Source of the DNA: Nocardioidaceae bacterium
GTDB taxonomy: Bacteria > Actinomycetota > Actinomycetes > Propionibacteriales > Nocardioidaceae
Assembly (NCBI GenBank): GCA_030447805.1
Contig: JAUJOE010000002.1
Location: forward strand, 408,968-463,383
DNA: 54,416 nucleotides
Direction of reading: 5' to 3'
This document shows, in pieces, positions 18,018 to 29,685 of this stretch. The position numbers were made by a program, and so were the translations under genes. Under the pieces are notes generated by a model that saw only the letters and a list, made by a program, of their open reading frames with translations, did no database searches and was not told the origin of the DNA. The number at the start of each line of letters is the position of its first letter. Positions within the stretch are counted from its first letter, which is position 1.

Positions 18018-20479
18018 ATGACTGAGCAACAGCACCGAGACCTCGCCCGACGTACGACGTGCACGCCATCCAGGACAAGTGGTTGAAGGTCTGGACCGAC
18101 CTCGACCCGTTCAAGGCGGTTGATGACGGCAGCCGCGAGCGTCGGTACCTGCTCGACATGTTCCCGTACCCCTCGGGCGACCTGCCATGGGACATGCGCA
18201 ACTCGCGCTGGCGGACGTGATCGCGCGGTACTGGTTCCAGCAGGGGTACGACGTCCTGCACCCCATCGGCTGGGACTCCTTCGGGTTGAACGCGGAGAAC
18301 GCCGCGATAAGGCGCAACGAGCATCCGGCGGAGTGGACGTACAAGAACATCGAGAAGCAGGCGGAGTCGTTCCGCCGGTACGCGTTCGACTGGTCGTCGC
18401 GGCTGCACACCTCCGACCCGGAGTACTACAAGTGGACCCAGTGGCTGTTCCTGCGGCTGTTCGCGAACGGGCTGGCCTATCGCAAGGCCTCGGCGGTCAA
18501 CTGGTGCCCGCAGGACCAGACCGTGCTGGCCAACGAACAGGTGGTCGGCGGCAAGTGTGAACGCTGCGGCACCGAGGTCACCAAGCGTGAGCTGACTCAG
18601 TGGCACTTCAAGGTCACCGGTCGTCGACCGATTGCTGGACGACATGGAGGCGCTCAAGGGCAACTGGCCCGACCGCGTGTTGACCATGCAGCGCAACTGG
18701 ATCGGCCGGTCGGAGGGTGCGCACGTCGACTTCCGCATCGAGGGGTCCGGCCACAGCGCTGACGTAGTGACCGTCTTCACGACGCGGCCCGACACATTGT
18801 TCGCGCGACGTTCTTCGTGGTCGCGGCGACGCCCCGCTGGCCGACGAGCTGTGCGCGCCCCAGCAGCGAGACGCGTTCCTGGCTTACCGCGAGCAAGTGG
18901 CCCGCACGACCGAGATCGAGCGGTTGACGGAGGGCCGGGAGAAGAGCGGCGTCTTTTGGGAGTCCACGCGGTCAATCCGGTCAACGGCGAGCACATCCCC
19001 GTGTACGCCGCCGACTACGTGCTAGCCGACTACGGCACTGGCGCCATCATGGCGGCGCAGGACCAGCGCGACTGGGACTTCGCGACGAAGTTCGGGCTAC
19101 CGATCGTGCGGACGGTGCAGCCGCCGGAGGACTTCGACGGGGAGGCCTACACCGGCGATCATCGGTACCATCAACTCCGCCAACGACGAGGTCGACCTGA
19201 ACGGGATGGACGTCGCCGAGGCGAAGGCGAATCATCCAATACCTGGAAGGCAGGGGCGACGGACGCGGAACCGTCAACTACCGGCTGCGCGACTGGCTGG
19301 TGTCGCGCCAGCGGTTCTGGGGCGCGCCGATCCCGATCATCCACTGCGACAACTGCGGCGAGGTGCCGGTCCCGGAAGACCAGCTGCCCGTCGTACTGCC
19401 CGACATGCGGGGTGCTGACCTGCTGCCCAAGGGCACATCGCCGCTGGGTTCGGCCACCGAGTGGGTCAACGTCGAGTGCCCGAAGTGCGGCGGCGCGGCG
19501 CAGCGCGACACCGACACCATGGACACGTTCGTGGACTCCTCGTGGTACTTCCTGCGCTACCCGACCCCGAACGACGACACGCAGCCGTTCGACGTGGAGG
19601 CGCTGCGCCGCTGGGCGCCGGTCGACCAGTACGTCGGTGGGGTCGAGCACGCGATCCTGCACCTGCTGTACTCCCGGTTCGTCACCAAGGCCCTGCACGA
19701 CATGGGCTACCTGGACTTCGTCGAGCCGTTCACGGCGCTGCTGAACCAGGGGAAGTCATCAACCAGGGCCGCGGCATGAGTAAGTCGTTGGGCAACGGCG
19801 TCGACCTGGGCGAGCAGATCGCCCAGTACGGCGTCGACGCCGTGCGGCTGACCATGGTCTTCGCCGGTCCGCCCGAGGACGACATCGACTGGGCCGACAT
19901 GTCACCGAGTGGTTCCTTGCGGTTCCTGCAGCGGGCGTGGCGGTTGAGTGGCGACGTGACCAGCGAACGGGGCGTCGACGTCACCGCGGGCGACGTGTCG
20001 CTGCGCAAGACGACGCATAGGACGATCGCGGAGGCTACCGCCCTGCTGGAGGCGCACCGCTTCAACGTGGTCGTCGCGCGGGTGATGGAGCTGGTCAACG
20101 CGACCCGCAAGGCGATCGACACTGGCTGCCGGGCCGACCCGGCCGTGAGGAGGCGGCCGAGACGGTGGCGGTCATCTTGAGCCTGGTGGCGCCGTACACC
20201 GCCGAGGAGATGTGGGAGCGGCTGGGGCATTCCCCGACCGTCGCCAAAGCGGGGCGGCCACGCGCCGCGGAGTGGCTGTTGGCCGAGGACGAGGTGACCT
20301 GCATCGTGCAGGTGCAGGGCAAGGTGCGCGGCAAGCTCCAGGTCAGCCCCTCGATCTCGGCGGCCGACCTGGAGCGGCTGGCGCTGGCCGAGCCGTCGGT
20401 GCTGCGCGCGATCGGCACGTCGCCGGTGCGCAAGGTCGTCACGCGGCCGCCCAAGGTGGTCAACGTCGTCGTCGGCTGA
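18018..20479 (+). CDS. leuS: Leucyl-tRNA synthetase (multiple frameshifts)
   Basis: Class I synthetase charging tRNA-Leu. AGGAG at 18006-18010 precedes ATG 18018. Recognisable blocks: [25 protein letters not shown] then [16 protein letters not shown] (the HIGH-type motif, one base missing in the first His codon near 18190), [28 protein letters not shown], the editing domain with [11 protein letters not shown] and [21 protein letters not shown], a CPKCGG zinc element, [10 protein letters not shown] (KMSKS-type motif, about 19770), and the tail [13 protein letters not shown]. Frame changes occur near 18045, 18190, 18615, 18805, 18955, 19155, 19230, 19755 and 20145. As leuS is essential, these should be sequence errors. 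Confidence 0.93.
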
Positions 20480-20523
20480 GCAGGGGCTAGAACAGGCGAG
20501 CTGAGCCAGCGACTGGGTCCGTT

Positions 20524-20550
20524 TGCCGCCGTGTGTCGGAAGACGTACGC
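20524..20550 (+). repeat. 27-bp repeat, copy a (left of the IS)
   Basis: TGCCGCC followed by GTGTGTCGGAAGACGTACGC. It is identical over 27 bases to the copy at 21931-21957 and differs at two positions from the copy at 21971-21997. It lies 45 bases after the leuS stop and eight bases from the IS left end. Without the IS, copies a and b would be 50 bases apart. Confidence 0.85.
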
Positions 20551-20558
20551 CGGGGGCG

Positions 20559-20585
20559 TGAACCACCCCGGGTTTGATGCACACC
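20559..20585 (+). repeat. IS left inverted repeat
   Basis: 27-bp terminal repeat beginning TGAACCACCCCGGGTTTGAT; the counterpart at 21886-21912 differs at four positions. Confidence 0.85.
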
Positions 20586-20611
20586 TTCTGTTTGGAAGGG
20601 ATGATGCAGCC

Positions 20612-21849
<1,238 letters not shown>

Positions 21850-21885
21850 AACCAACACCGACCAACCGGTCACGAACAAATAACC

Positions 21886-21912
21886 GGTGCGCATAAAACC
21901 CGGGGAGATTCA
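21886..21912 (-). repeat. IS right inverted repeat
   Basis: Read on the minus strand it starts TGAATCTCCCCGGGTTTTAT and pairs with the left end. The target duplication GCG follows at 21913-21915. Confidence 0.85.
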
Positions 21913-21930
21913 GCGCTAGCGGCGTCCGTG

Positions 21931-21957
21931 TGCCGCCGTGTGTCGGAAGACGTACGC
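21931..21957 (+). repeat. 27-bp repeat, copy b
   Basis: Same 27 bases as 20524-20550, core GTGTGTCGGAAGACGTACGC at 21938-21957. It lies right of the IS. Confidence 0.85.
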
Positions 21958-21970
21958 GCTGGGCCGCTGG

Positions 21971-21997
21971 TGCCGTCGCGTGTCGGAAGACGTACGC
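21971..21997 (+). repeat. 27-bp repeat, copy c
   Basis: Two differences from copies a and b (TGCCGTCGCG for TGCCGCCGTG); the last 17 bases TGTCGGAAGACGTACGC are identical. It begins 40 bases after copy b and ends 70 bases before degV. Confidence 0.8.
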
Positions 21998-22067
21998 GGC
22001 CGGACGGCTTTGGGTCGGCGGCCGTGCAGCGGTGGGCGTGGCGCCTGCTGCGCTGTAGGGTCACGCC

Positions 22068-22894
22068 ATGGCTCGCCGCGTCGCTCTGGTCGCCGACTCC
22101 ACGTCGGTGGACCCGGCGATGGCTGACGCTCTCGACGTCGTGGTGGTGCCTCTTCAGGTGGTCATCGGTGCACGGTCCGACGAAGGCTCCGACGCTAGCC
22201 CCGAGACGGTCGCGGCGGCGCTGAAGGAGTGGTCACCGGTCAGTACGAGCCGTCCCGCGCCGGAGGCGTTCCTTCGGGTGTACGAAGCGGCGGCCGCGAA
22301 TGGCGCCGAGGCCGTGCTGTCGGTGCACCTGTCCGGGGAGGTCTCGGGCACCTACGAGTCGGCCGAGCTGGCCGCCAAGGACGCCTCGCTGCCCGTCCAC
22401 GTGGTCGACAGCCGGCAGATCGGGATGGGAACGGGTTTTGCGGTGCGGGCTGCGGCTGGCGCGCTTGATGCAGGAGCGGGCGTCGACGACGCGGCAGAGG
22501 TGGCGCGGCGACGGGCGGAGACCACGGCGCTGTTCTACGTCGACACGCTGGAGTACCTGCGGCGCGGCGGTCGAGTGGGGGCCGCTGCAGCGTTGGTCGG
22601 GTCCGCGCTGGCCGTCGCCGCTACTGAAGGTCGATGACGGTCGCATCGTCGCCCTGGAGAAGGTCCGTACGTCGGTCGCGCGCCCACGAGGAGCTCGCTG
22701 TGCTGGCGGCAGGCGACGAACCTGTCGACATCGCCGTGTCCCACCTGGCCAACCCCGACCGGGCCGAGACCCTGGCCGAGCGGCTGCGCGGGCGGGTGCC
22801 GAAGCTCGACGAGTTGGTGATCAACCAGGTGGGTGCGGTGATCGGCGCCCACGTCGGCCCCGGCATGCTGCCGTCGTCGTCTCCCCACCTCTAA
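22068..22894 (+). CDS. DegV-family fatty-acid-binding protein (frameshifts)
   Basis: DegV fold proteins bind a fatty acid and, with fatty acid kinase (FakA), feed exogenous fatty acids into lipid synthesis. The start is typical: VALVADSTSVDPAMADALDVVVVPLQVVIG, then VLSVHLSGEVSGTYESAELAA, VVDSRQIGMGTGFAV and YVDTLEYLRRGGRVGAAAALVG. Frame changes near 22615 (into LLKVDDGRIVALEKVRT) and near 22680 (into AHEELAVLAAGDEPVDIAVSHL) are needed; the C-terminus INQVGAVIGAHVGPGML is canonical. It lies before comEA, as in many actinobacteria. Confidence 0.88.
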
Positions 22895-23083
22895 GCCGAC
22901 ACGTCAACGAAGGCGCGGCTTTCGCGGCGCGTCGGGCCGTAATTGACGTCTCGGCGGCAGGATGTCGGGGAGGTGGTGCTGGCGCCACCATCGCTATCCA
23001 CCGTGGCGACCCCGGCGAGCGGTCATCCACAGATCGCAGATCCGGGCTGGTTAGGCGGGCCGATCGCCGCCTAGCGTCGCAGC

Positions 23084-24057
23084 ATGTTCGGTCGACGTCC
23101 CTCCCCCGAAAGTGACGCAAGCGCAATCGCGCGGCGGCGGCTGGCCGCGTTGGCAGCGCAGTTCGAGGCCGCGGGGCGCGCGACCCACCGCGGCTACGGC
23201 GACTCGGGAAGGGCGGGCCAGCACCGACAATCGGTTCAGCGCAGACCGCGTCGCTCGGCGCCCGAGCAGCCGACCACACCTCGGACGAGCTGGATCGAGA
23301 CTTGCCCGATGCCGACGTTCCGGATCCGCGTCCAGCTGCTGGCGGGGGATCGAAGCAGGTCGACACGTTGCGCGGCGCGCTGACGAGTACGGCAGGTGGA
23401 ACCTCCACGGCTCACCAGCTGGCCGTCGTTGCTGTGATTGTGGCCGCGGTCGTCGCGGTCGCTGCTTGGTGGGTCCTGCGGTCGCTTCCGGAGCCCGCGC
23501 CGGTGCAACTGGCCAACGAGCGCACCCTGCCGTCCACTGCCTCGACAGTCCCCTCGAGCCCGAGCGCGCCACCGGTTGCGGCCCCCACCGGTGGCGCGCT
23601 CGCCGCCCCGCCAGCGTGGGCGCTCCGGTCATCGTCGATGTGGCCGGAAAGGTACGTCGGCCGGGGATCGTAGAGCTCCCGGCTGGGTCACGCGTGGTCG
23701 ATGCTCTGCGGGCCGCCGGAGGTGCCCGCCCGGGTGTCAACACGACCCCCTCAACCTGGCCCGACCCCTGGTCGACGGTGAGCAGATCGTGGTTGGGCTG
23801 AAGGTGCCGGCAGTTGACCTGGTGCCGTCACCGGGAATCGCGGGAGGCACGACCACGGGCGCGATCACCTCGGTCGACCTCAACATCGCCAGCCAAGCAG
23901 AGCTCGAGACGCCCGCGGCATCGGACCCGTGACGGCCGCATCCATCTTGGCCTGGCGCGCTGAGAACGGCGCCTTCACCAGCGTCGATGAGCTGCTTGAG
24001 GTGTCGGGGATCGGCGAGGTGACGCTGGCAGACATCGAAGCCTATGTACATGTATGA
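23084..24057 (+). CDS. comEA: ComEA competence protein (frameshifts)
   Basis: DNA-binding receptor of the DNA-uptake machine. The order is: an Arg/Ala-rich cytoplasmic part from ATG 23084, one membrane span (LAVVAVIVAAVVAVAAWWVL), a Pro/Ala linker, an SLBB domain (APVIVDVAGKVRRPGIVELP, GSRVVDALRAAGGA, LVDGEQIVVGL) and two helix-hairpin-helix motifs (VDLNIASQAELETP, then ENGAFTSVDELLEVSGIGEVTLADIEAY). Frame changes fall near 23230, 23620, 23745 and 23920, the last inside the HhH GIGP turn. The stop overlaps comEC (ATGA). Confidence 0.87.
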
Positions 24058-26472
24058 CGCGCGAGCCGCTCGACCTGCGTCTCGCGCCAGCGGCCCTAGC
24101 GAGCTGGGAGCTGCTGCGCTCGGACTCGGGTGGACAACCGGGCAGGCGCTGGCGGCCGCTGCGGCCATGCTCACCCTGGGCGGGGGCCTCCTGTGGCTGC
24201 CCTCAGTGCTCCAGCGGCGGCAGAACGTGCCGCGCTGCATGCCTTCCCCGCCACGGCTGTGGCCGGGCCCAGCGGGTCAAGCGGGCCACCCACTGCTGGG
24301 GCGGGGCTACTTCGGCGCACTATTGGGGCGGCGGTCCTCGTTGCCGCTGGAGCGTTCGCCATTGCCGGGCTGCGCGCTGGAGCCGTTCAAGCGGGACCCG
24401 TACCCGACCTGGCTCTGCAACGGGCGTACGTCGAGGTGACAGGGGTGGTCACGACTGATCCGGTTCGACGCGAGGGCGAGTTCGCGCCGTACGTCATCGC
24501 GCGACTCAACGTGCAGACCGTGCTGGGTCGTGGGGTGGCGACCCAGGTGCGCTCACCCGTGCTCGTCATCGGAGACGAGGGATGGCTCGAGGTGCGCTTC
24601 GGCGACTCGGTGGCGGCGGCGGGCAGGCTGCAGGCCGCCCAGGGACCCGACCTGGCCGGCGTGCTCATCACCACCGGCGCACCGGAGGTCGTCGAGCGCG
24701 CAGGGTGGTTGTATCGCGGAATCTCGACCGTGCGGGCCGGGTTGGTCGAGGCTGCCTCGGTACTGCCTCCGGCTGAGCGTGCGCTCGTGCCGGCGCTCGT
24801 CGACGGCGACGACTCGCTGATGCCGGCAGAGGTCGCCGACGACTTCCGCACAACCGGACTGACCCACCTACTGGCGGTGAGCGGCGCGAATCTGACCTTG
24901 GTGTTGGCCTTCGCCTTGTTCATCGCGCGCTGGTGTGGCGTGCGGGCGCAGGGTCTGACGTGGCTCGGGCTGGTCACGGTGGTCTTCTTCGTCCTGCTCG
25001 CCCGACCAGAGCCGAGCGTGCTGCGGGCCGCGGCGATGGGCGTGGTGGCGCTGGCAGGCCTTTCTGCAGGGGGTCGACGGCGAGGGATGCGCGCGCTGAG
25101 CGTTGCGGTGATTGCGCTGGTGCTCTTCGATCCATGGCTGGCCCGGTCAGTGGGGTTCCTGCTGTCCTCACTTGCCACGGCCGGCATCTTGCTGCTTGCG
25201 CCGCCGTGGCGGGATGCGATGGCGCAGTGGATGCCGCGGATACTGGCTGAGGCGGTCGCCGTGCCGTTGGCTGCGCAGGTCGTCTGCACCCCGGTTGTCG
25301 CCGCCATCTCCGGTCAGGTGAGCCTGGTGGCGGTGCTCGCCAACCTCGCGGCCGCACCGGCGGTCGGCCCGACGACTGTCGTCGGTCTGGTTGCTGGCCT
25401 CGCCGCCGTGCTGTCCGAGCCGGTGGGCCACCTGCTGGGCCACGCCGCGGGCGTGCCTGCGTGGTGGATCGTCAGCGTCGCGACGCAGGGCGCCCAGCTC
25501 GCGGGGGCGAGCGTCACGTGGCCCGTAGGCGGCCTCGCGATCACCGCCTTGGCGTTCCTGTGCGCAGTTCTGGTCAGCGTCATGCGGCCGCTGTTGAGCC
25601 GGCGCTACGCCTGCCTGCTCGTCACGGCGGTGCTGGTGGTCGCCGTCGTCAGGCCGATCGGACGACTGGGGTGGCCTCCGGATGGTTGGCTGCTGGTGGC
25701 GTGTGACGTGGGCCAAGGCGACGGGCTCGTTCTCAACGCCGGCCACCAGGTGGCAGTGGTCGTCGACACCGGCCCCGACCCCGACCTGATCGACTCGTGC
25801 CTGGCCAGGCTGCATATCGACGACGTGGCTCTGGTCGTCCTCACGCACTTTCATGCCGATCACGTGAACGGGCTGCCGGGCGTCCTCGACGGGCGGCAGG
25901 TGGCCGAGATCGAGACCTCGCCGCTGCCGGACCCACCCCAAGGCGCGGCGGCGGTCGCCGCCTGGGCTGCGCAGGCGGACGTTCCAGTGACGGTCGCCGT
26001 GGCCGGGGAGCGGCGTACGGTCGGACAGCTGAGCTGGCAGGTGCTGGGTCCGCTCGACGAGCCGGCCCACGACGTCGGGGCGGTTTCGAGCGACACCCAC
26101 GAGGAGGGGTCTGCGCCAAACAACTCCAGTGTCGTCATGCTCGTGGAAGTGCAGGGGTACCGGTTCCTGCTCACCGGCGACGCCGAGCCGGAGGAGGAGG
26201 ACGACATCCTCGACAGTGGCGCGGACCTGCGCGTCGACGTGCTCAAGGCCGCCCACCACGGCTCGGCCGACCAGGACCCCGACTTTGTTCTCGACACGGC
26301 GGCGGCGGTGGCCCTGATCTCCGTCGGTGCAGACAACGACTACGGCCATCCCGCGCCTGAGACGCTCGGGTTGTTCGCCCAGCTGGGTGCGCACGTCTAT
26401 CGCACCGACCTCGACGGTGACATTGCCGTCGTGTCTCGCGCAGGTCAGCTCGCCGTGGTCACCGCGCGTTGA
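24054..26472 (+). CDS. comEC: ComEC/Rec2 DNA-uptake channel (N-terminal frameshifts)
   Basis: Inner-membrane channel for transforming DNA. From about 24230 the frame is long and clean: an OB-like soluble part, the Competence domain with many spans (FRTTGLTHLLAVSGANLTLVLAF carries the conserved HLLAVSG), and a C-terminal metallo-beta-lactamase domain with VGQGDGLVL, LTHFHADHVNGL (HxHxDH), FLLTGDAE and LKAAHHGSADQ. The N-terminus MTREPLDLRLAPAALASWEL starts at 24054, overlapping comEA, and then needs frame changes near 24115 and 24200 within the first membrane spans. The nuclease-like domain metal ligands are complete. Confidence 0.92.
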
Positions 26473-26523
26473 CCGGAGTCGTCGACGCCGAGTGTCGGTG
26501 CGCCGTGACATGCTGACCCCACC

Positions 26524-27503
26524 ATGGCAGCACCGCGCGCGAGCGACCTCTTGGGCACAACCACGTTGATCACCGGCAGCAACGAGTTCCTGGCTGAGCG
26601 CACCATCGCAGCGGCCCGGTCAGCGATCCGAGCTGTCGACGCCGACGCCGACATGTCTGAGCTGGCGGCTGCCGAACTCGGCCCGGGAGCGCTGGTCGAG
26701 ATCAGCAGCCCCTCGCTGTTCGCGACCCGCCGCTCGGTCGTCGTACGCGCCATCGAGGACGTGCCCGACGACACGGCGCCGGAGCTGCTGTCGTACGTCG
26801 AGTCGCCGGCGCCCGACGTACACCTGGTGTTGCATCACACCGGAGGGGTCAAGGGCAAGGCGCTCCTCGACAAGCTCCGCAAAGCTGGAGCGGTCGAGGT
26901 AAAGGCGCTGGCGCTGAAGAAATGGGAGCTGCCCAGGTGGGTGGTCGCGGAGTTCGCCTCGTCCGGTGCGAAGGTGGGTGAGTCGGTGGCCGCGGCGCTT
27001 GTCGACGGGGTGGGTGACGACATGCGGGCGCTGGCCGCTGCCGTCGACCAGCTGGTCGCTGACGCGGCGGGCGAGCCGGTCACCGTCGAGCTTGTACGCC
27101 GGTACTTCGGGGGTCGCGCCGAGGTGAAGGGCTTCGCCATCGCCGACGCCGCGATCGACGGCAACCAAGCCGAGGCGCTCGAGCAGCTGCGCTGGGCGTT
27201 CGGCAGCCGGGTCGACTCGGTGCTCATTACCAGCGCGGTGGCAACCGGGCTGCGGTCGGTGGCCCGGTACTCGGCCGCGCCCCGGGGTCTGCGCGAGGCG
27301 GACCTGGCCCGGGAGGTCGGCGTACCAACTTGGAAGCTGAGGTCGTTGGCCGCCCAGTCTCGGGGATGGTCACCGCGCGGGCTGGCGATGGCGATTCAAG
27401 CTGCCGCTCAGGCCGATGCCGACGTCAAGGAGCAGCCGGTGACCGGTTGTGGGCGTGCGAACGGTTGGTGATCTCGGTGGTTGAGGCCCGCGGCCTGCGC
27501 TAG
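26524..27503 (+). CDS. holA: DNA polymerase III subunit delta (C-terminal frameshift)
   Basis: Clamp-loader delta subunit. Typical features: TTLITGSNEFLAERTIAAAR (degenerate P-loop region), LFATRRSVVVRAIED, LVLHHTGGVKGKALLDKLRKAGAVEVKALALKKWELPRWV, VGDDMRALAAAVDQLV and YFGGRAEVKGFAIADAAIDG. The current frame stops at 27471, but the family ending DRLWACERLVISVVEARGLR is readable to TAG 27501-27503 if one G is missing at about 27429 (AAGGAG for AAGGGAG). It follows comEC, as is common. Confidence 0.92.
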
Positions 27504-27527
27504 GCGGCCTCGTCGGCCGGCCGGTGG

Positions 27528-27788
27528 TCAGAGGGTGGCGGCGCGCTTGCTGATGGCCGACTTCTTGTTGGCGGCCTGATTCCTGTGGATGACGCCGGCC
27601 GAGGCGGCCTTGTCGAGCTTGCGGCCGGCGGCCTTCGCGTACTCGCGGGCCTGCTCGGTCTCACCTGCGTCGGCTGCCTCGCGGAAGCGCCGGATTGACG
27701 TCTTGAGCGCGGAGCGGACCGACTTGTTGCGCTCGTGCGCAGCGTCGTTCTGCTTGTTGCGCTTGATCTGCGACTTGATGTTTGCCAC
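27528..27788 (-). CDS. rpsT: 30S ribosomal protein S20
   Basis: 86 residues, complete, starting [29 protein letters not shown] and ending [19 protein letters not shown], a canonical Lys/Arg-rich S20. Convergent with holA, with a 24-base gap holding a GC-rich CGGCCGGCCG palindrome. Confidence 0.97.
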   Translation of the reverse strand: MANIKSQIKRNKQNDAAHERNKSVRSALKTSIRRFREAADAGETEQAREYAKAAGRKLDKAASAGVIHRNQAANKKSAISKRAATL

Positions 27789-27977
27789 GGGGCAAGCCTC
27801 GGTTTTCTTCGATCTGGTGAGCGGTTGTCGACTGCTGTCAACGCCGTACGCGACGGATCAGGTTACCAGCGGCCACCGACCCGACAAAATATCGAAGGCC
27901 GACCACAGCGCTCTCCTCCGGCCCGTCGACCCGTCCACCCCGTTGGGTCGGAAGCTCAGCCGGCGTTCAAGCCATTG

Positions 27978-28574
27978 TCAGGTGTTGGCCCGCAGGGTGG
28001 AAAAGGCCACCGGCTCATGCGTGGCAACGTGGGCACGTATCTGTTGGGCGCACTGGTCGGCGCTCGCTGCGGAAATATCGACCTCAACGTCATAGGTCGC
28101 ATAACCATGAACGAGTGGGAATTGTCGAGCTGCTGTTCCAACGTAGCGGTCGCCTCGCTGTCGCTCTCGCCGCTCTAGTTCAGGAAGCGAACAGTGAACC
28201 CCAACGAGATAGGCTCGATGCGGCATGAGCAGATAGGCGCATTCGATCAGTGAACTGTGCCACCCCTCGCGGTACACAGTGACATGGTCAACTATCAGAT
28301 CGTTACCAGCTGCCGCCAGGGCCGCGATGCTGTGGTGGAAACCCGACAGAAGCTTGGGGAAGAGGGCTGACCAATCGAAGGCCCCACCCTCGTCATAGCG
28401 GTCGGGCAACATGTCTTCGAAACAGTCGAGTGTCACATGAAGATATGGCGCGGAGAGGCTCCTCTGTAACGAGAGCGCAATGGTAGAGCGATTCCATAGC
28501 CAACCGTCACCCTTGGTGCTGCAGAACGAGAATTGGGACCGAGGAGCACCATAAAGTACCGCGGTCTCCACCAC
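27978..28574 (-). CDS. Chloramphenicol phosphotransferase-like kinase with degenerate P-loop
   Basis: 198 residues. The core matches the CPT-like fold: STIALSLQRSLSAPYLHVTLDCFEDMLP (helix after the P-loop and conserved Asp), NDLIVDHVTVYREGW, LVGVHCSLPELERRERQRGDR (lid) and YDVEVDISAASADQCAQQI. The N-terminal NTP-binding loop is abnormal: where GxxxxGKST is expected the sequence reads GDGWLWNRST, so the lysine is missing and residues 8-30 are unlike the family. This could be two compensating indels or true loss of function. -10-like TACACT (28585-28580) lies six bases before the GTG, suggesting a leaderless transcript. The stretch is less GC-rich than its neighbours. Confidence 0.6.
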   Translation of the reverse strand: MVETAVLYGAPRSQFSFCSTKGDGWLWNRSTIALSLQRSLSAPYLHVTLDCFEDMLPDRYDEGGAFDWSALFPKLLSGFHHSIAALAAAGNDLIVDHVTVYREGWHSSLIECAYLLMPHRAYLVGVHCSLPELERRERQRGDRYVGTAARQFPLVHGYATYDVEVDISAASADQCAQQIRAHVATHEPVAFSTLRANT

Positions 28575-28641
28575 CCGCGAGTGTAGGCGAGCGCCGCCGT
28601 GGACACTTGGGTTGCGAACGACGATGCGTAAGGGTCAGTGC

Positions 28642-29643
28642 ATGGCCGGTCGAGAGACCTATCTCGTTCAGTTTGTGGCGGGAACGCGTCCGCTCGCCGA
28701 GGCGTCCTTGCTCCAGGCGTGCCCGCACGCCCAGATCAGCTGGGCTGATGAGAGCGCGTTGACCTTCGAGGTCTCACCTGCCCTGCCCACGGCCGAGGCA
28801 CTTCCGTTCGCCAACAACGTGTTCCGTGTCGTCTCTCGGGTCCGCAGGACAGACCTTGACGCGTCGGTACGCCGCTTGGCCGAGCACGCACGGTCGGCCA
28901 GGTTCCCTCCGGTGCGCGGAGGCTTCCGGGTGATGGCGCACATTGACGGCGCCTTGGTGGCGATGGAACCTGGGGCCAAGTCGGCCCTGGAGACGGTCAT
29001 CGCTCGTCGTACCAGTTCAAGGGTCGTCAGCCGCGGGTCCGTGCAGGAGTTCTGGGTCATCGGGCGATCCGGGTCGACTGACCTTGTCTTAGGTGAGCGG
29101 CTTTCGCGCAGCAAACGGTCCAAGTCGAAGGGCGCCCTGTCGGCCGAGCTGTGCGCGATGTTGGTCGCAGCCTCAAGGCCGCACCCGCAAGACGTCTTCT
29201 GTGATCCGTTCGCCGGAAGCGGAGCTCTACCCGCCGCCCGTCTCGCCTACCCGGTCAAGCGGATCGTCTGCTCCGACCGCGACCTCGATCGATCCCCACT
29301 ACCTCGTGACCTGTTCAGAGACGCACGGGTGGACATCCGGGTTGACGACGCCCGTCGCCTGACCCTCGATGACGGCTCCGTCGACGCGATCGTCACCGAC
29401 CCGCCCTGGGGGGAACACGAAGCGATCGAGGACTACGACACCTTTGCTCGGGAGGTCGCCACGGAACTCGCGAGGCTGCTCCACCCGCGCCGTGGCCGCC
29501 TGGTCCTCCTCTCCAGCCGTCGCGTCGAACAGGCTTGGCAGCAAGCATTGGCCTCCGCGGACATGGTCGAGGGACAAGACCTCGGTGTCCTGATCAACGG
29601 GCACCCGGCCACCGTCATCATGAGGCGCCGGCGCCGTAACTGA
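28642..29643 (+). CDS. Putative RNA (guanine-N2) methyltransferase, UPF0020-like
   Basis: 333 residues from ATG 28642, which has TAAGGG at 28629-28634. The N-terminal half (ETYLVQFVAGTRPLAEASLLQACP) has no motif I can name. The Rossmann methylase follows: VFCDPFAGSGALPAARLAYPVKRIVCSDRD (SAM motif I), VRVDDARRL-like motif III and VTDPPWGEHE (DPPW catalytic motif of N2-guanine/N6-adenine methylases). Similar architectures modify tRNA or rRNA; the target is not known. Frame intact. Confidence 0.72.
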   Translation: MAGRETYLVQFVAGTRPLAEASLLQACPHAQISWADESALTFEVSPALPTAEALPFANNVFRVVSRVRRTDLDASVRRLAEHARSARFPPVRGGFRVMAHIDGALVAMEPGAKSALETVIARRTSSRVVSRGSVQEFWVIGRSGSTDLVLGERLSRSKRSKSKGALSAELCAMLVAASRPHPQDVFCDPFAGSGALPAARLAYPVKRIVCSDRDLDRSPLPRDLFRDARVDIRVDDARRLTLDDGSVDAIVTDPPWGEHEAIEDYDTFAREVATELARLLHPRRGRLVLLSSRRVEQAWQQALASADMVEGQDLGVLINGHPATVIMRRRRRN

Positions 29644-29685
29644 CGTTCGCGGGGTGAGGAAGTCGGCAGTGGCAAGATCGGATGC

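Noticed and set aside
23023-23031. DnaA box TCATCCACA before comEA
   Set aside because: One mismatch from consensus, single copy, no origin context.
25168-26511. A 447-codon minus-strand open frame
   Set aside because: Antisense to comEC, low complexity, no motifs.
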